Assembly: GCF_020144925.1 (NCBI RefSeq)
Contig: NZ_NSLC01000001.1
Coordinates: 248,001 to 312,000 of the forward strand
DNA from: Afifella sp. IM 167
Lineage (GTDB): Bacteria; Pseudomonadota; Alphaproteobacteria; Rhizobiales; Afifellaceae
DNA length: 64,000 nucleotides
Direction of reading: 5' to 3'
Below the pieces are notes generated by a model that searched no databases, was not told where the DNA came from, and saw nothing but the letters and a program-made list of their open reading frames with translations. The position numbers and the translations under genes are program-made. Every line of letters begins with the position of its first letter. The stretch's first letter is position 1. Shown piece after piece: positions 1 to 9,553 of this stretch.

Positions 1-313
1 CGGCGACGATGTCGGCGTCGGCCGCCGAGGCCCAGGCCGTCGTCACCATCGCCTTTTCCAGCCGCTTCTTCGGCTGGAAGATGCCGGGCGTATCGACGAA
101 GACGATCTGCGTATTGTCATGCATGGCAATGCCGCGAATGACGCTGCGCGTCGTCTGCACCTTGTGCGTGACGATGGCGACCTTCGAGCCGACGAGACGA
201 TTGATGAGTGTCGACTTTCCCGCATTCGGGGCGCCGATGAGGGCGACGAAGCCGGCGCGGGTCGCAACGCCTTCCTGCGGCGGCTCTGGCGTATCGGCAG
301 GCGTGTCGCTCAC
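1..313 (-). CDS. era: GTPase Era, N-terminal part (cut by window edge)
   Basis: Era is a membrane-associated GTPase that binds the 3' end of 16S rRNA during 30S maturation. About 104 codons are visible, reading leftward off the window. The product has the P-loop GAPNAGKS near residue 28, a switch region around VQTTR, and the G3 motif DTPG. The start is GTG at 313, overlapping the rnc stop as GTGA, so the two are translationally coupled. The rnc-era pairing is conserved in many bacteria. The KH domain lies outside the window. Confidence 0.93.
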   Translation of the reverse strand, partial: MSDTPADTPEPPQEGVATRAGFVALIGAPNAGKSTLINRLVGSKVAIVTHKVQTTRSVIRGIAMHDNTQIVFVDTPGIFQPKKRLEKAMVTTAWASAADADIVA

Positions 314-1011
314 GACCACACTCCCTCGCGCTTCAGGATGGCGGCGGCGGCCGCATGCTCGGCCTCGCGCTTGGAGGCGCCCTTGCCGATGCAGCCCTCC
401 GTCCCGGGGATGACGACGCTCACGGAAAACTCCGGCGAATGGTCGGGGCCGCTGCGCCCGGTCTCTTCGTAGCGCGGTGTCGGCAGGCTGCGCCGGTGCG
501 CCCATTCCTGCAACTCGGTCTTGGCATCGCGCAAAGGCCCTTCCATCTGTTTGACACGTTCGGCCCAGTATCGGTGGATGGTGCGCCGCGCCGCGTCCAG
601 CCCGGCATCGCGGAAGATCGCCCCGATGACGGATTCGCAGGTATCGGCGAGCAGCGTGCGCGCCGTGCGCGCATTGGCCTTGGCCAGGCTCTCGCCGACC
701 CGGTAATGCTCCGACAGACGCATCTCCTCGGCGACGGCCGCGCAGGCCTCGCGATTGACGAGCCGCGCCAGGCGCCGCGACAGCTCCCCTTCCGGCGCCT
801 GCGGATATTCCTCGATCAGAAGGTCGGCGATGACGAGGCCGAGGACCCGGTCGCCGAGAAATTCCAGCCGCTCGTAGGTGGTCAGCGGATCACCACGCCC
901 GTCGTCGCCGATGGCGCTCGCATGCGTCAGCGCCCGGGCGAGAAGCTCCGGGCGCGTGAAATGGTGTCCTATCCGTTCCTGCAGATCTTCAAGGGTGGCC
1001 TTGCCGCTCAT
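310..1011 (-). CDS. rnc: Ribonuclease III
   Basis: Double-strand-specific endoribonuclease that processes rRNA precursors and structured mRNAs. The 233-aa product has the RNase III signature [11 protein letters not shown] in its N-terminal half and a C-terminal double-stranded-RNA-binding domain ending in an alanine-rich helix ([14 protein letters not shown]). Usual length is 220-240 aa. I chose ATG at 1011 ([10 protein letters not shown]) because it overlaps the lepB stop as ATGA; an upstream in-frame start at 1068 would lie wholly inside lepB. It sits between lepB and era, as in many proteobacteria. Confidence 0.95.
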   Translation of the reverse strand: MSGKATLEDLQERIGHHFTRPELLARALTHASAIGDDGRGDPLTTYERLEFLGDRVLGLVIADLLIEEYPQAPEGELSRRLARLVNREACAAVAEEMRLSEHYRVGESLAKANARTARTLLADTCESVIGAIFRDAGLDAARRTIHRYWAERVKQMEGPLRDAKTELQEWAHRRSLPTPRYEETGRSGPDHSPEFSVSVVIPGTEGCIGKGASKREAEHAAAAAILKREGVWS

Positions 1012-1799
1012 AGTCCCTCGAGGATGCGGTCGTAGCGAAGGCTCCACGGCCAGCGCCAGAATTCCCACACATGAGTGTCCTCGTCGACGGAGAAGAAGAT
1101 CACCTCCGCCTTGCCGACGAAGTTCTCCTCCGGAACGTAGCCGACGAAATTGAGAAAGCGGCTGTCGGAAGAATTGTCGCGGTTGTCGCCCATCATGAAG
1201 TAGTGATGCGGCGGCACCTCGTAGACGCCCGTATTGTCCTTCTCGCCGTTCTGCGTGAGGTCGAGCGTCAGGTAGCTGACGCCGTTGGGCAGCGTCTCGC
1301 GGTACTGCGCGACCTTGATCTCCTGGCCGAAGGCGTTCGCGCCCGTGTAATCGTCGACCCGCTCGCGCTCGACCGGCTCGCCGTTGATGAACAGCAAGCC
1401 GTTCTTCATCTGGATCTTGTCGCCCGGCAGGCCGATGACGCGCTTGATGTAGTCGGTGTTCGGATCGCGCGGCAGGCGGAAGACCGCCACGTCGCCGCGC
1501 GTCGGCCCGTCCCCCTCCCAGATCCGGCCCTTGATGAAGGACAGGTCGATCGGGAAGGAATAGCGCGAATAGCCGTAGGAGAACTTCGACACGAAGAGGT
1601 AGTCGCCGACGAGCAGCGTCGGCATCATCGAGCCGGAGGGAATATTGAAGGGATGATAGAGAAAGGTCCGGAAAAGCAGCGCGATGATCAGCGCCTGGAT
1701 GACGACCTTCAGCGTCTCCCCGAGGCCGCCCGATTTTGCCTTCGCGGCATGCTTGCCGGTTTCCTTCTCGGAATCGGCGTCTTGTTCCGCCACGTGCAT
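1008..1799 (-). CDS. lepB: Signal peptidase I
   Basis: Inner-membrane serine protease that removes signal peptides from exported preproteins. The 263-aa product has one transmembrane segment at about residues 31-48, then the catalytic serine in PSGSMMPTL (Ser57), the general-base lysine in DYIKRVIGLPGD (Lys119), and the conserved MGDNRDNSSDSR box. The single N-terminal TM segment is typical of alphaproteobacterial LepB. Stop overlaps the rnc start (ATGA). A 125-bp gap separates it from acpS upstream. Confidence 0.96.
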   Translation of the reverse strand: MHVAEQDADSEKETGKHAAKAKSGGLGETLKVVIQALIIALLFRTFLYHPFNIPSGSMMPTLLVGDYLFVSKFSYGYSRYSFPIDLSFIKGRIWEGDGPTRGDVAVFRLPRDPNTDYIKRVIGLPGDKIQMKNGLLFINGEPVERERVDDYTGANAFGQEIKVAQYRETLPNGVSYLTLDLTQNGEKDNTGVYEVPPHHYFMMGDNRDNSSDSRFLNFVGYVPEENFVGKAEVIFFSVDEDTHVWEFWRWPWSLRYDRILEGL

Positions 1800-1924
1800 G
1801 GCTCCGTCCTTGGGTGTCGCTCGGGGGGTTTAGCGGTAGCGTCCGGCGGCTGCAACGCCGCGCCCGACCGTCGCGGCATTAATTCCGCTTTTGAGGCCGC
1901 ATTGGGGCAAGAGCCCGCCTGATC

Positions 1925-2326
1925 CTAACGCCTCTCCTGCGCCTCGATCAGCACCACAGCCTGGGCGAGCGGCCCGTCATCGGTGATGGTGAGGTGGATC
2001 GAGACCTCGTGGCCTTCCGGCGTGATGCGCGCCAGCGCCTCGGCCGCGCCACCCGTAAGGCGGATCGTCGGCTTTCCGGAGGGCAGGTTGACGACGCCCA
2101 TATCGCGCCAGAAGACCCCCTGCCGGAGCCCGGTTCCGAGCGCCTTGGAGCAGGCTTCCTTGGCGGCGAAGCGCTTGGCGTAGGAGGCGGCGCGCATGCG
2201 CCTTCGTTCCGATTTGCGCTGCTCGACCTCGGTGAACACACGCTGCACGAAGCGCTCGCCGAAACGCTCCAGCGTCTTTTCCACCCGGCGGATGTCGATG
2301 AGGTCCGAACCGAAGCCGATGATCAT
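1925..2326 (-). CDS. acpS: Holo-[acyl-carrier-protein] synthase
   Basis: Transfers 4'-phosphopantetheine from CoA to apo-ACP, activating it for fatty-acid synthesis. The 133-aa product has the family's two magnesium-ligand regions: GSDLIDI near the N terminus (Asp8) and [15 protein letters not shown] in the middle (Glu57). Length is normal for AcpS. Its start overlaps the pdxJ stop by 4 bp, a gene order (pdxJ-acpS-lepB) found widely in proteobacteria. Confidence 0.95.
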   Translation of the reverse strand: MIIGFGSDLIDIRRVEKTLERFGERFVQRVFTEVEQRKSERRRMRAASYAKRFAAKEACSKALGTGLRQGVFWRDMGVVNLPSGKPTIRLTGGAAEALARITPEGHEVSIHLTITDDGPLAQAVVLIEAQERR

Positions 2327-3084
2327 GCCGCCGCTCCCGCCTTGCTGCGGGCCTCCACCATCAGCCGGCGCATTTCGGCGATGCTGTCCGAAAGTCCGAT
2401 GAAGATCGCCTCGCCGATGAGGTAATGGCCGATATTGAGCTCGCGGATCTGCGCGATCGAGGCGATCGGGCCGACATTGTCGTAGCCGAGGCCGTGCCCG
2501 GCATGGACTTCAAGCCCCGCCGAGGCGCCATAGAGCGCCATCTCGGCGATGCGCTTCCGCTCCGCTTCGGCGCCGGCCATGTCGCCCTCGCGGCCGAGAT
2601 CGCAGAAGCGGCCGGTATGCAGCTCCACCACCGGCGCACCGAGCGTGACGGCCGCGTCGAGCTGGCGCCGGTCGGCTTCGATGAACAGCGACACGCGCAC
2701 GCCGCGCTCGCCGAGCCGCGACACGATCGGCCCCAGCCGCTCCATGCTGCCGGCCGCGTCGAGCCCGCCCTCCGTGGTGCGCTCCTCACGCCTTTCCGGC
2801 ACGATGCAGGCCGCATGCGGGCCGTGGCGAAGCGCGATCGCAAGCATCTCGTCGGTCGCCGCCATCTCCAGGTTGAGGGGAAGGGCGATCTCCTCCATCA
2901 GCCGCGTGATGTCGTCGTCACGGATGTGCCGCCGATCTTCGCGCAGATGCGCGGTGATGCCGTCCGCGCCGGCGCCCTCTGCGATCTTCGCCGCCCGAAG
3001 CGGGTCGGGATGGTCTCCTCCGCGGGCGTTCCGCACCGTCGCCACATGGTCGATGTTGATGCCGAGGCGAAGCTTCTCGTTCAT
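2323..3084 (-). CDS. pdxJ: Pyridoxine 5'-phosphate synthase
   Basis: Condenses 1-deoxy-D-xylulose 5-phosphate with 3-amino-2-oxopropyl phosphate to form pyridoxine 5'-phosphate (DXP-dependent vitamin B6 pathway). The 253-aa TIM barrel begins [18 protein letters not shown] and contains [12 protein letters not shown] and [13 protein letters not shown], all characteristic of PdxJ. The ATG at 3084 overlaps the upstream DUF2062 stop as ATGA; longer in-frame translation upstream is only the shadow of that gene. Confidence 0.96.
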   Translation of the reverse strand: MNEKLRLGINIDHVATVRNARGGDHPDPLRAAKIAEGAGADGITAHLREDRRHIRDDDITRLMEEIALPLNLEMAATDEMLAIALRHGPHAACIVPERREERTTEGGLDAAGSMERLGPIVSRLGERGVRVSLFIEADRRQLDAAVTLGAPVVELHTGRFCDLGREGDMAGAEAERKRIAEMALYGASAGLEVHAGHGLGYDNVGPIASIAQIRELNIGHYLIGEAIFIGLSDSIAEMRRLMVEARSKAGAAA

Positions 3085-3674
3085 TGAATGCCTTTCAGGC
3101 TGGCCCCTTCCTGCGAGGGATTCTCGCCACCCGTCGGCTTGCGCCGGAGCGCGAAGCGCTCCTTGCGGGCGGCCTGGTAGGCCGCGACCATCTTGTAGAC
3201 GATGACGTAGGAGATGATGCCGACGAGCAGGCCGAGCGGGATCGCGCCGACCGTCATCGGCTTCAGGAGTGGCATGAGCTGCTCGAAGGATTTCTCCACC
3301 AGGTCGTGGCCGAGCCGGGGCGGCGGCAGCTCGTGCTGGCCGCGCAGGATGAGGTGGCCGAGCTTGTAGGTCGCGGCCCAGATGAAGGGGAAGGAGAGCG
3401 GATTGCCGACCGACGTGCCGAGCGCGGCGGCGAGAAGATTGCCGCCGATCAGCCAGGCGAGCCCGAAGGAAATAACGAAGTGCAGGCCGAGGAACGGCGT
3501 GAAGGAGGTGAAGGCGCCGGCCGCCACGCCGGCGGCGATGGCATGCGGCGTCGCCGAGAGGCGCAGGATGCGCTTGGTGAAATAGAGGACGGAGCGCCGC
3601 CAGCTGGAGCGCGGCCATACCATCACACGAAGGCGATGGTGCAGGGCTTCCTCGTTACGTCTCTTGAACAGCAT
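3081..3674 (-). CDS. DUF2062 membrane protein
   Basis: A 197-aa integral membrane protein of unknown function. After a basic N terminus (WPRSSWRRSVLYFTKR) come hydrophobic segments at about residues 45-65, 68-90 and 130-160. The first contains the family hallmark GAFTSFTPFLGLHF and the second GTSVGNPLSFP, both typical of DUF2062. It lies between rsh and pdxJ, with a 52-bp gap to rsh and an ATGA overlap with pdxJ, so it is probably co-transcribed with both. Its place in this operon is common in rhizobia, but no role can be read from sequence. Confidence 0.85.
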   Translation of the reverse strand: MLFKRRNEEALHHRLRVMVWPRSSWRRSVLYFTKRILRLSATPHAIAAGVAAGAFTSFTPFLGLHFVISFGLAWLIGGNLLAAALGTSVGNPLSFPFIWAATYKLGHLILRGQHELPPPRLGHDLVEKSFEQLMPLLKPMTVGAIPLGLLVGIISYVIVYKMVAAYQAARKERFALRRKPTGGENPSQEGASLKGIQ

Positions 3675-3726
3675 GGGACGCGGTCACCGATACGCTGGCG
3701 TCGACTTGCACATGGCACCCATCCGC

Positions 3727-5952
3727 TCAGCCGTTCACGCGGGAAACACCGCTGACCACGGACCGCGCCCTCAGATTGCGCATGATATGGTTCAGGTGCT
3801 TGAGGTTCCAGACTTCGAGATCGATTTCAAGTTCGGTAAAATCGCGTCCGCGTTCCAGCATCCTCAGGTTGTCGATATTGCCCTCGCTTCGCCCGATCGC
3901 TTCGGCGATCTCGGCGAGCGAGCCCGGCTCGTTGATCGCCGAAACGCGGATGCGCGCCGGAAAGCGCTCGCCCGATTCGTCCGGGATATCCCAGCGCACG
4001 TCGACCCAGCGGTCCGGCTCGTTGTCGAAGGCCGTCAGCGCCGGCGACTGGATCGGATAGATGGTGATGCCCTCGCCCTGGGTCAGGATGCCGACGATAC
4101 GGTCGCCCGGCAGGGCCCCGCCTTCCGGGGCGAAGCGCACCGGCATGTCGCCACTCGTGCCTCGGATCGGCAGCGCGCCCTGCTCCGCGCCGCTCTCCGC
4201 CTCGCCGTTGCGTTCCTTGCGGCTTCGCCCCGGCAGGCGGAAGTTGATGCTCCTGAGCGATTCCCCCCGGCCCGTGCCGGCCTTTCCGCCCGCCTCCAGG
4301 CCGGCAGGCAGCACCTTGCCGGGAAACAGGCCCGCCATCACCGTATTGGCCTCCGTCTGGCCGCGGCCGATGGCGGCCAGAAGGTCTTCCACGTCGTCGA
4401 AGCCGAAGCGGTTGACGTGCTCCCGCAGATGCGCCTCCGACCAAGGCTCGTCGATCTTCTCGAAGGCACGGTGGAGGATGTGTCGGCCAAGCCCGGCATA
4501 TTGCTTGCGCACATGCGCGCGGGTCGCCCGGCGGATGGCGGCCCGCGCCTTGCCGGTAACGACGACCGATTCCCAGGCAGGCGGCGGACGCTGCGCATCG
4601 GAGCGCACGATCTCCACCTCGTCGCCGTTCTCCAGCGGCGTCACGAGCGGCGTCAGCTTGCCGTTGACCTTGGCGCCGACGCAGGTGTCGCCGATATCGG
4701 TATGGACGGCATAGGCGAAGTCGATCGGCGTCCCCCCGCGCGGCAGGGCGATAAGGCGCCCCTTCGGGGTGAAGCAGAAGACCTGGTCCTGGAAGAGCTC
4801 CAGCTTGGTGTTTTCCAGAAACTCTTCCGGCGCGTCGCCATGGGCGATGTGCTCGACCGTCTGCCGCAGCCAGGCATAGGCCGAGGATTCGCGCGCCAGG
4901 CGCTCGCGGTCGGCGGCGATCCCGTCCTTGTAGAGCGGATGGGCGGCGATGCCGTATTCGGCGACCCGGTCCATCTCCCAGGTCCTCAGCTGCAGTTCCA
5001 CGCGTTGCTTCTCCGGCCCGACCACCGTCGTGTGCAGCGACTGGTAGCCATTCTGCTTGGGGGTGGAGATGTAGTCCTTGAAGCGGCCCGGCACCATCGG
5101 CCAGGCCGTGTGCATCGCCCCGAGCGCGCGATAGCAGTCGCCGAGATCGGAGAGAAAGATGCGGAAGCCGAAGATGTCGGAGAGCTGCTCGAAGCCGATC
5201 GCCTTCTTCTGCATCTTGGAAAAGATGGAATAGGGCCGCTTCTGCCTTCCGCGGATTTCCGCATGGATGCCGGCCTCCAGCAGCCTCTGGCGAAGCGCCT
5301 CCTCGATCGTCTCGATATCGCTGCCGGTCCGCTTCCTGAGGTCCGCAAGCTTGCCGGCGATGGTGGCGTAAGCGTCGGGAAAGAGCGCGCGGAAGGAAAG
5401 GTCCTCCAGCTCCTCGCGCACGGCCTGCATGCCCATGCGCCCGGCGAGCGGGGCGTAGATCTCCATCGTCTCCTCGGCGATGCGCCCGCGCTTGGCCTCC
5501 GGCACGTACTGGATCGTGCGCATGTTGTGGAGCCGGTCGGCGAGCTTGACGAGAAGCACGCGGATGTCGTCGGCGACGGCCAGAAGCAGCTTGCGGAGGC
5601 TTTCGGCCTGCCGGGCCTCGCGCGAGACGAGGTCGAGCCGGTCGATCTTGGTAAGCCCGTCGACGAGCTTTGCGATCTCCGTGCCGAAGAGATGGTCGAT
5701 CTCGTCGCGCGTCGCGCTCGTATCCTCGATCGTGTCGTGCAGCAGGGCGACGGCGACGGAAGCGTCGTCGAGCCGGAGATCGGTGATGATCGCCGCGACT
5801 TCGAGGGGATGGGAGAAGTAGGGGTCGCCCGAGGCGCGCTTCTGCGTGCCATGCTTTTGCATGGCATACACATAGGCCCTGTTCAGAAGGTCCTCGTTGA
5901 CAGCGGGGTTATAGGCGGCCACCCGCTCCACGAGCTCGTATTGACGCATCAT
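3727..5952 (-). CDS. rsh: Bifunctional (p)ppGpp synthetase/hydrolase
   Basis: Makes and degrades the stringent-response alarmone (p)ppGpp. The 741-aa product has the full long-RSH layout: HD hydrolase domain (His48 in FSHPLE, His72-Asp73 in LLHDTIEDT), a synthetase domain with RFKDYISTPKQNGYQSLHTT near residue 290, a TGS domain (about 390-455, GDTCVGAKVNGK) and a C-terminal ACT domain (about 665-741). The RFKD motif is the RxKD form seen in bifunctional and SpoT-type enzymes, not the ExDD of RelA. This is probably the only long RSH of the cell, as is usual in Rhizobiales. It lies downstream of rpoZ, as in many proteobacteria. Confidence 0.96.
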   Translation of the reverse strand: MMRQYELVERVAAYNPAVNEDLLNRAYVYAMQKHGTQKRASGDPYFSHPLEVAAIITDLRLDDASVAVALLHDTIEDTSATRDEIDHLFGTEIAKLVDGLTKIDRLDLVSREARQAESLRKLLLAVADDIRVLLVKLADRLHNMRTIQYVPEAKRGRIAEETMEIYAPLAGRMGMQAVREELEDLSFRALFPDAYATIAGKLADLRKRTGSDIETIEEALRQRLLEAGIHAEIRGRQKRPYSIFSKMQKKAIGFEQLSDIFGFRIFLSDLGDCYRALGAMHTAWPMVPGRFKDYISTPKQNGYQSLHTTVVGPEKQRVELQLRTWEMDRVAEYGIAAHPLYKDGIAADRERLARESSAYAWLRQTVEHIAHGDAPEEFLENTKLELFQDQVFCFTPKGRLIALPRGGTPIDFAYAVHTDIGDTCVGAKVNGKLTPLVTPLENGDEVEIVRSDAQRPPPAWESVVVTGKARAAIRRATRAHVRKQYAGLGRHILHRAFEKIDEPWSEAHLREHVNRFGFDDVEDLLAAIGRGQTEANTVMAGLFPGKVLPAGLEAGGKAGTGRGESLRSINFRLPGRSRKERNGEAESGAEQGALPIRGTSGDMPVRFAPEGGALPGDRIVGILTQGEGITIYPIQSPALTAFDNEPDRWVDVRWDIPDESGERFPARIRVSAINEPGSLAEIAEAIGRSEGNIDNLRMLERGRDFTELEIDLEVWNLKHLNHIMRNLRARSVVSGVSRVNG

Positions 5953-6044
5953 GCGCGGCGCGCCTGCAAAGCTTCAAGTTTCTCCGTTAGGACCTTGCAG
6001 ATATAGGCTTACCAAAGCCTGAGCGCATCCTTCAAAAGAAACAA

Positions 6045-6066
6045 AAGCCCCGCCGGGGCGGGGCTT
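6045..6066 (-). terminator. Intrinsic terminator after rpoZ
   Basis: Perfect inverted repeat AAGCCCCGC / GCGGGGCTT with a 4-base loop. On the minus strand it is followed by a T-rich run (TTTTGTTTCTTTT). It lies between the rpoZ stop and the rsh start, so some rpoZ transcripts should end here and rsh probably depends on read-through or a promoter of its own. Confidence 0.85.
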
Positions 6067-6115
6067 CTCGCCGCGGCGCGTGCCGCGGCATCTCGCAAAA
6101 GGGCGGCGAAGGCCT

Positions 6116-6487
6116 TTAGTCGTCGCGCCGCTCGGGCGGATCGAGGCTTTCCAGGCCGCGCAGGAGCTCTTCCTCGCTCATGCGATCGAAGGTGACCTCC
6201 TCGGTGGCGCCGCCACCGTCGGCCTCGATCTCCTCCGGCGCCGGCTCCGGCTCGTCGATCTCGACGAACTTCTGCAGCGAATGGATGAGATCTTCCTTCA
6301 TGTCCTCCGGCGAGATCGTCTCGTCGGCGATCTCCCTGAGGGCCACGACGGGATTCTTGTCGTTGTCGCGATCGATCGTCAGCGGCGAGCCGTTCGAGAT
6401 CATGCGCGAGCGGTGTGCCGCCAGCAGGACGAGCTCGAACCGGTTGTCGACCTTGTCGACGCAATCTTCCACGGTGACGCGCGCCAT
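6116..6487 (-). CDS. rpoZ: RNA polymerase omega subunit
   Basis: Small RNA polymerase subunit that helps assemble beta' and, in proteobacteria, forms part of a ppGpp site. The 123-aa product starts [20 protein letters not shown] and continues [13 protein letters not shown], the canonical omega core. It has an acidic C-terminal extension rich in Glu, as in other alphaproteobacterial omegas. It is upstream of rsh and divergent from the NYN gene at 6669. Confidence 0.95.
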   Translation of the reverse strand: MARVTVEDCVDKVDNRFELVLLAAHRSRMISNGSPLTIDRDNDKNPVVALREIADETISPEDMKEDLIHSLQKFVEIDEPEPAPEEIEADGGGATEEVTFDRMSEEELLRGLESLDPPERRDD

Positions 6488-6668
6488 GGATCAGCTCCTT
6501 GAAAACGTTCGGTTCGGGATTTGGGTCTCCCTTAGGCGCTTTTCAACAGCCTAGCAAGGTGTTGTTCGGCCGCTGCCTTGAAAGTGCCCGATCGATGTCA
6601 TACCGGGTCAGACGGCGGCAAAGTTGCGCCCCATTTCGATAAAAACGCATATTGATCAGGAGTTTGCC

Positions 6669-7301
6669 ATGCTGGATGCAAGGGAGAAGGTTGCCCTCTT
6701 TCTGGACGGCGCCAATCTTTACGCCACTTCGCGTTCCCTCGGCTTCGATATCGATTATCGCCGTCTTCTGAAGAGTTTCCGTGAAAAGGCATATATCCTG
6801 CGCGCGGTATACTATACGGCGCTCGCCGAGGAGCAGGAATATTCCTCCATCCGTCCCCTGATCGACTGGCTCGACTACAACGGCTACCGCGTCGTCACCA
6901 AGCCCTTGAAGGAATATACGGACGCGCAGGGCCGCCGGAAGGTGAAGGGCAACATGGATATCGAGCTTGCCGTCGATGCCATGGAGGCGGCCGACCATAT
7001 CGACCACTTCGTCATCTTCTCCGGCGACGGCGACTTCCGCTATCTGGTGGAGGCGCTGCAGCGCAAGGGCAAGAAGGTGACGATCGCCTCGACACTCAAA
7101 TCCTCCCCGCCGATGATTTCCGACGAGCTTCGCCGCCAGGCCGACCATTTCATGGAACTCGCCGACATGGAGGACGAGCTCGGCCGCCAGGGCGGCCAGC
7201 GCCCGGCCCGGCCGGCACGCGCCGAGGAGGCGGAGGAAGAGGAAGAAGATTACGAGGAGTATTACGACGAGGAGGATGAGGACGATCCCGCCGACCGCTG
7301 A
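6669..7301 (+). CDS. NYN domain protein (LabA/DUF88 family, PIN-like)
   Basis: A 210-aa protein with the NYN (PIN-like nuclease) fold. Acidic catalytic-type positions lie in VALFLDGANLY (Asp13), GNMDIELAVDAM and IFSGDGDF. These match the LabA-like subfamily of putative RNases, common as a single copy in alphaproteobacteria. The C terminus after about residue 175 is a strongly acidic tail of Glu, Asp and Tyr. ATG at 6669 is preceded by AGGAG. It is divergent from rpoZ. The substrate is unknown. Confidence 0.85.
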   Translation: MLDAREKVALFLDGANLYATSRSLGFDIDYRRLLKSFREKAYILRAVYYTALAEEQEYSSIRPLIDWLDYNGYRVVTKPLKEYTDAQGRRKVKGNMDIELAVDAMEAADHIDHFVIFSGDGDFRYLVEALQRKGKKVTIASTLKSSPPMISDELRRQADHFMELADMEDELGRQGGQRPARPARAEEAEEEEEDYEEYYDEEDEDDPADR

Positions 7302-7350
7302 GCGGCCAAAGCTGAGCGTCCACCTTTGAGCGGCCGACCGCTGAGCGGCC
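7290..7350. repeat. Short degenerate direct repeats after the NYN gene
   Basis: The 18-mer GCCGACCGCTGAGCGGCC occurs at 7290-7307 (covering the stop codon) and again at 7333-7350. Two more partial TGAGCG(G/T)CC copies lie between, giving four units in about 60 bp. It looks like local slippage duplication of the gene end. Confidence 0.7.
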
Positions 7351-7377
7351 GCCCCTTCCCCGATCAGAAAAGCCGTC

Positions 7378-8046
7378 ATGCCCGCCAGATCCGCCGCGCG
7401 CCCCGCCGCGACCACGACCGAACCGTCCGCCGACTGCCCGCTGTGCCCACGCCTCGCCGCCTTCCGGCAGGAATGGCGTGAGAAGGAGCCGGCCTGGCAC
7501 AATGCGCCGGTGCCGACCTTCGGCGCCGGCGATGCGCCGCTTCTCATCGTCGGCCTCGCGCCGGGACTGCGGGGCGCCAACCGCACCGGCCGGCCCTTCA
7601 CCGGCGACTTCGCCGGCGACCTCCTCTATGCGACGCTGATCGAATACGGCTTTGCGCGGGGCGAATACCGCGCCGATCCCGAGGACGGGCTGACGCTGAC
7701 GGGCGCGGCGATCACCAATGCGGTGCGCTGCGTGCCGCCGCAGAACAAGCCGGTGGGCGCGGAGATCGCCACCTGCCGGCCGTTCCTTTCCGCCACGATC
7801 GACGCCAATCCGAAAATAGCGGCGGTGCTCGCCCTCGGCCGCATCGCCCATGACAGCGTGCTGCGCGCGCTTGGCGTCCGCCTGAGGGACGCGCCCTTCG
7901 GCCACGGCGCCGTGCATGAGCTGGACGGGCTCAGGCTCTACGACAGCTACCATTGCTCGCGCTACAACACGAATACGGGCGTCTTGACGGAAGCAATGTT
8001 CCGCAGTGTCTTCGCGCGGATCAGGGAAGATATCGGCTGCACCTAG
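7378..8046 (+). CDS. Uracil-DNA glycosylase, family 5 (UDGb type)
   Basis: Iron-sulfur DNA glycosylase that removes uracil and other deaminated bases. The 222-aa product carries four cysteines spaced for a 4Fe-4S cluster (Cys20, Cys23, Cys118, Cys133), the motif GLAPGLRGANRTGRPFTGD (about residues 59-77) and a C-terminal HCSRYNTNTG motif. The Ala in motif 1, where other families have a polar residue, places it in family 5. It ends 21 bp before the convergent smpB stop. Confidence 0.9.
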   Translation: MPARSAARPAATTTEPSADCPLCPRLAAFRQEWREKEPAWHNAPVPTFGAGDAPLLIVGLAPGLRGANRTGRPFTGDFAGDLLYATLIEYGFARGEYRADPEDGLTLTGAAITNAVRCVPPQNKPVGAEIATCRPFLSATIDANPKIAAVLALGRIAHDSVLRALGVRLRDAPFGHGAVHELDGLRLYDSYHCSRYNTNTGVLTEAMFRSVFARIREDIGCT

Positions 8047-8067
8047 AGGCGCGGCCGGGCGCAGCTT

Positions 8068-8541
8068 CTAGCCCAACTCCTTCAGGAGCCGGTTCTTCTC
8101 ACGCTGCCAGTCGCGCTTCTTTTCGGTTTCGCGCTTGTCGTGGCTCTTCTTGCCCTTGGCGAGCGCGATGGCGAGCTTGGCGATGCCGCGGTCGTTGAAG
8201 TAGAGCCGCAGCGGCACGATCGTCATGCCGTCGCGCTCCACGCCCTGGGAAAGCCGGGCGATCTCGCGCTGGTGCAGGAGCAGCTTCCGCTTGCGCCGCG
8301 GATCGTGGTTGAACTGGTTCGCCTCGACGTATTCGGGGATGTTGCCGTTGATCAACCAGATCTCCCCGCGTTCGGGGCTGACATAGGATTCGGCGATGTT
8401 CGCCTTGTTGCGGCGAAGGCTCTTCACCTCCGTGCCGACCAGCGCCAGGCCAGCCTCCATCGTCTCGCCGATTTCGTAATCGAAACGGGCGCGGCGATTG
8501 TCGGCGACGAGCTTGCCGCTGGTTGTGCTTTTCTTGGCCAT
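8068..8541 (-). CDS. smpB: SsrA-binding protein SmpB
   Basis: Binds tmRNA and delivers it to stalled ribosomes in trans-translation. The 157-aa product has the OB-fold core ([24 protein letters not shown]) and the basic C-terminal tail ([20 protein letters not shown]) that mimics an mRNA-anticodon helix. It is 12 bp downstream of dapA and probably co-transcribed with it, an arrangement common in rhizobia. Confidence 0.96.
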   Translation of the reverse strand: MAKKSTTSGKLVADNRRARFDYEIGETMEAGLALVGTEVKSLRRNKANIAESYVSPERGEIWLINGNIPEYVEANQFNHDPRRKRKLLLHQREIARLSQGVERDGMTIVPLRLYFNDRGIAKLAIALAKGKKSHDKRETEKKRDWQREKNRLLKELG

Positions 8542-8553
8542 CAGCCGGTTGCG

Positions 8554-9432
8554 CTAGTTGAGAAGCCCCGCATGGCGCAGAGCGTCCTTCACTTCCCTCT
8601 GTGTCTCCTCGCCGACCGTGGTGATCGGTGAGCGGACCTCCTCGCTCATCTTGCCGAGGATGGACAGCGCATATTTGGTGGGCGCAGGGCTCGGCTCAAG
8701 GAAGAGGGCGCGATGCAGCGGCATCAGCCGGTCCTGATAGGACAGCGCGGCGGCGAAATCGCCCGCCATGCAGGCCTCCTGGAATTCCGCGCACAGCTTC
8801 GGCGCGACGTTCGCCGTCACCGAGATGCAGCCATGCCCGCCATGGGCCATGAAGCCGAGCGCCGTCGGATCCTCGCCGGAGAGCTGGTTGAAGCTCTCGC
8901 CGATGGCCTGCCGCTGCAGGCTGACGCGGCCGAGATTGGCCGTCGCGTCCTTCACCCCGACGATGTTCTCGCAATCCTCGAAGAGAGCCTTCATCGTCTC
9001 CACGCTCATGTCGACCACCGAGCGCGGCGGGATGTTGTAGATGATGAGAGGCAGCGAGATGGCGTCCGCAACGGCCTTGAAATGGGCATACATGCCCTTC
9101 TGGCTCGGCTTGTTGTAATAGGGCGTGACGACGAGCACCGCATCGGCCCCGGCCTTCTCGGCATGCTCGGCGAGCTCGATCGCCTCGCGTGTGTTGTTCG
9201 AGCCGGCGCCTGCGATCACCGGCACGCGCCCGGCCACCAGTTCCACGGTGAGCTCCACGACCCTTTTGTGCTCGGCATGGGAAAGCGTCGGCGATTCGCC
9301 GGTCGTGCCGACCGGCACGACGCCATGGCTTCCTTCCTCGAGCTGCCAGCTCAGAAAGCCGCAGAACGCGTCTTCGTCGACCTCCCCGTCCCGCATCGGC
9401 GTGACGAGAGCCGGAATTGACCCCTTGAACAT
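8554..9432 (-). CDS. dapA: 4-hydroxy-tetrahydrodipicolinate synthase
   Basis: Condenses pyruvate with aspartate semialdehyde in the first committed step of lysine and diaminopimelate synthesis. The 292-aa TIM-barrel protein has the Schiff-base lysine in IVGVKDAT (Lys161, same number as in E. coli), the pyruvate-binding GTTGESPTL motif, and the tyrosine in LIIYNIPPR (Tyr132). It starts 122 bp from the divergent lytic transglycosylase. Confidence 0.96.
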   Translation of the reverse strand: MFKGSIPALVTPMRDGEVDEDAFCGFLSWQLEEGSHGVVPVGTTGESPTLSHAEHKRVVELTVELVAGRVPVIAGAGSNNTREAIELAEHAEKAGADAVLVVTPYYNKPSQKGMYAHFKAVADAISLPLIIYNIPPRSVVDMSVETMKALFEDCENIVGVKDATANLGRVSLQRQAIGESFNQLSGEDPTALGFMAHGGHGCISVTANVAPKLCAEFQEACMAGDFAAALSYQDRLMPLHRALFLEPSPAPTKYALSILGKMSEEVRSPITTVGEETQREVKDALRHAGLLN

Positions 9433-9553
9433 AACTTGGCCTAAAAATCCTGCCTTTGACTTGGCCGCGGACGATAGTGGCGCGCCCCGGCAAGAGCAAG
9501 CGCTGCCCTTCCCGCAGGATCAGGGGCACCTCCGGCAGGAGAAGCGGAACGTC

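Noticed and set aside
3664-6006. 780-codon plus-strand open frame opposite rsh
   Set aside because: Antisense to a complete, motif-rich RSH gene.
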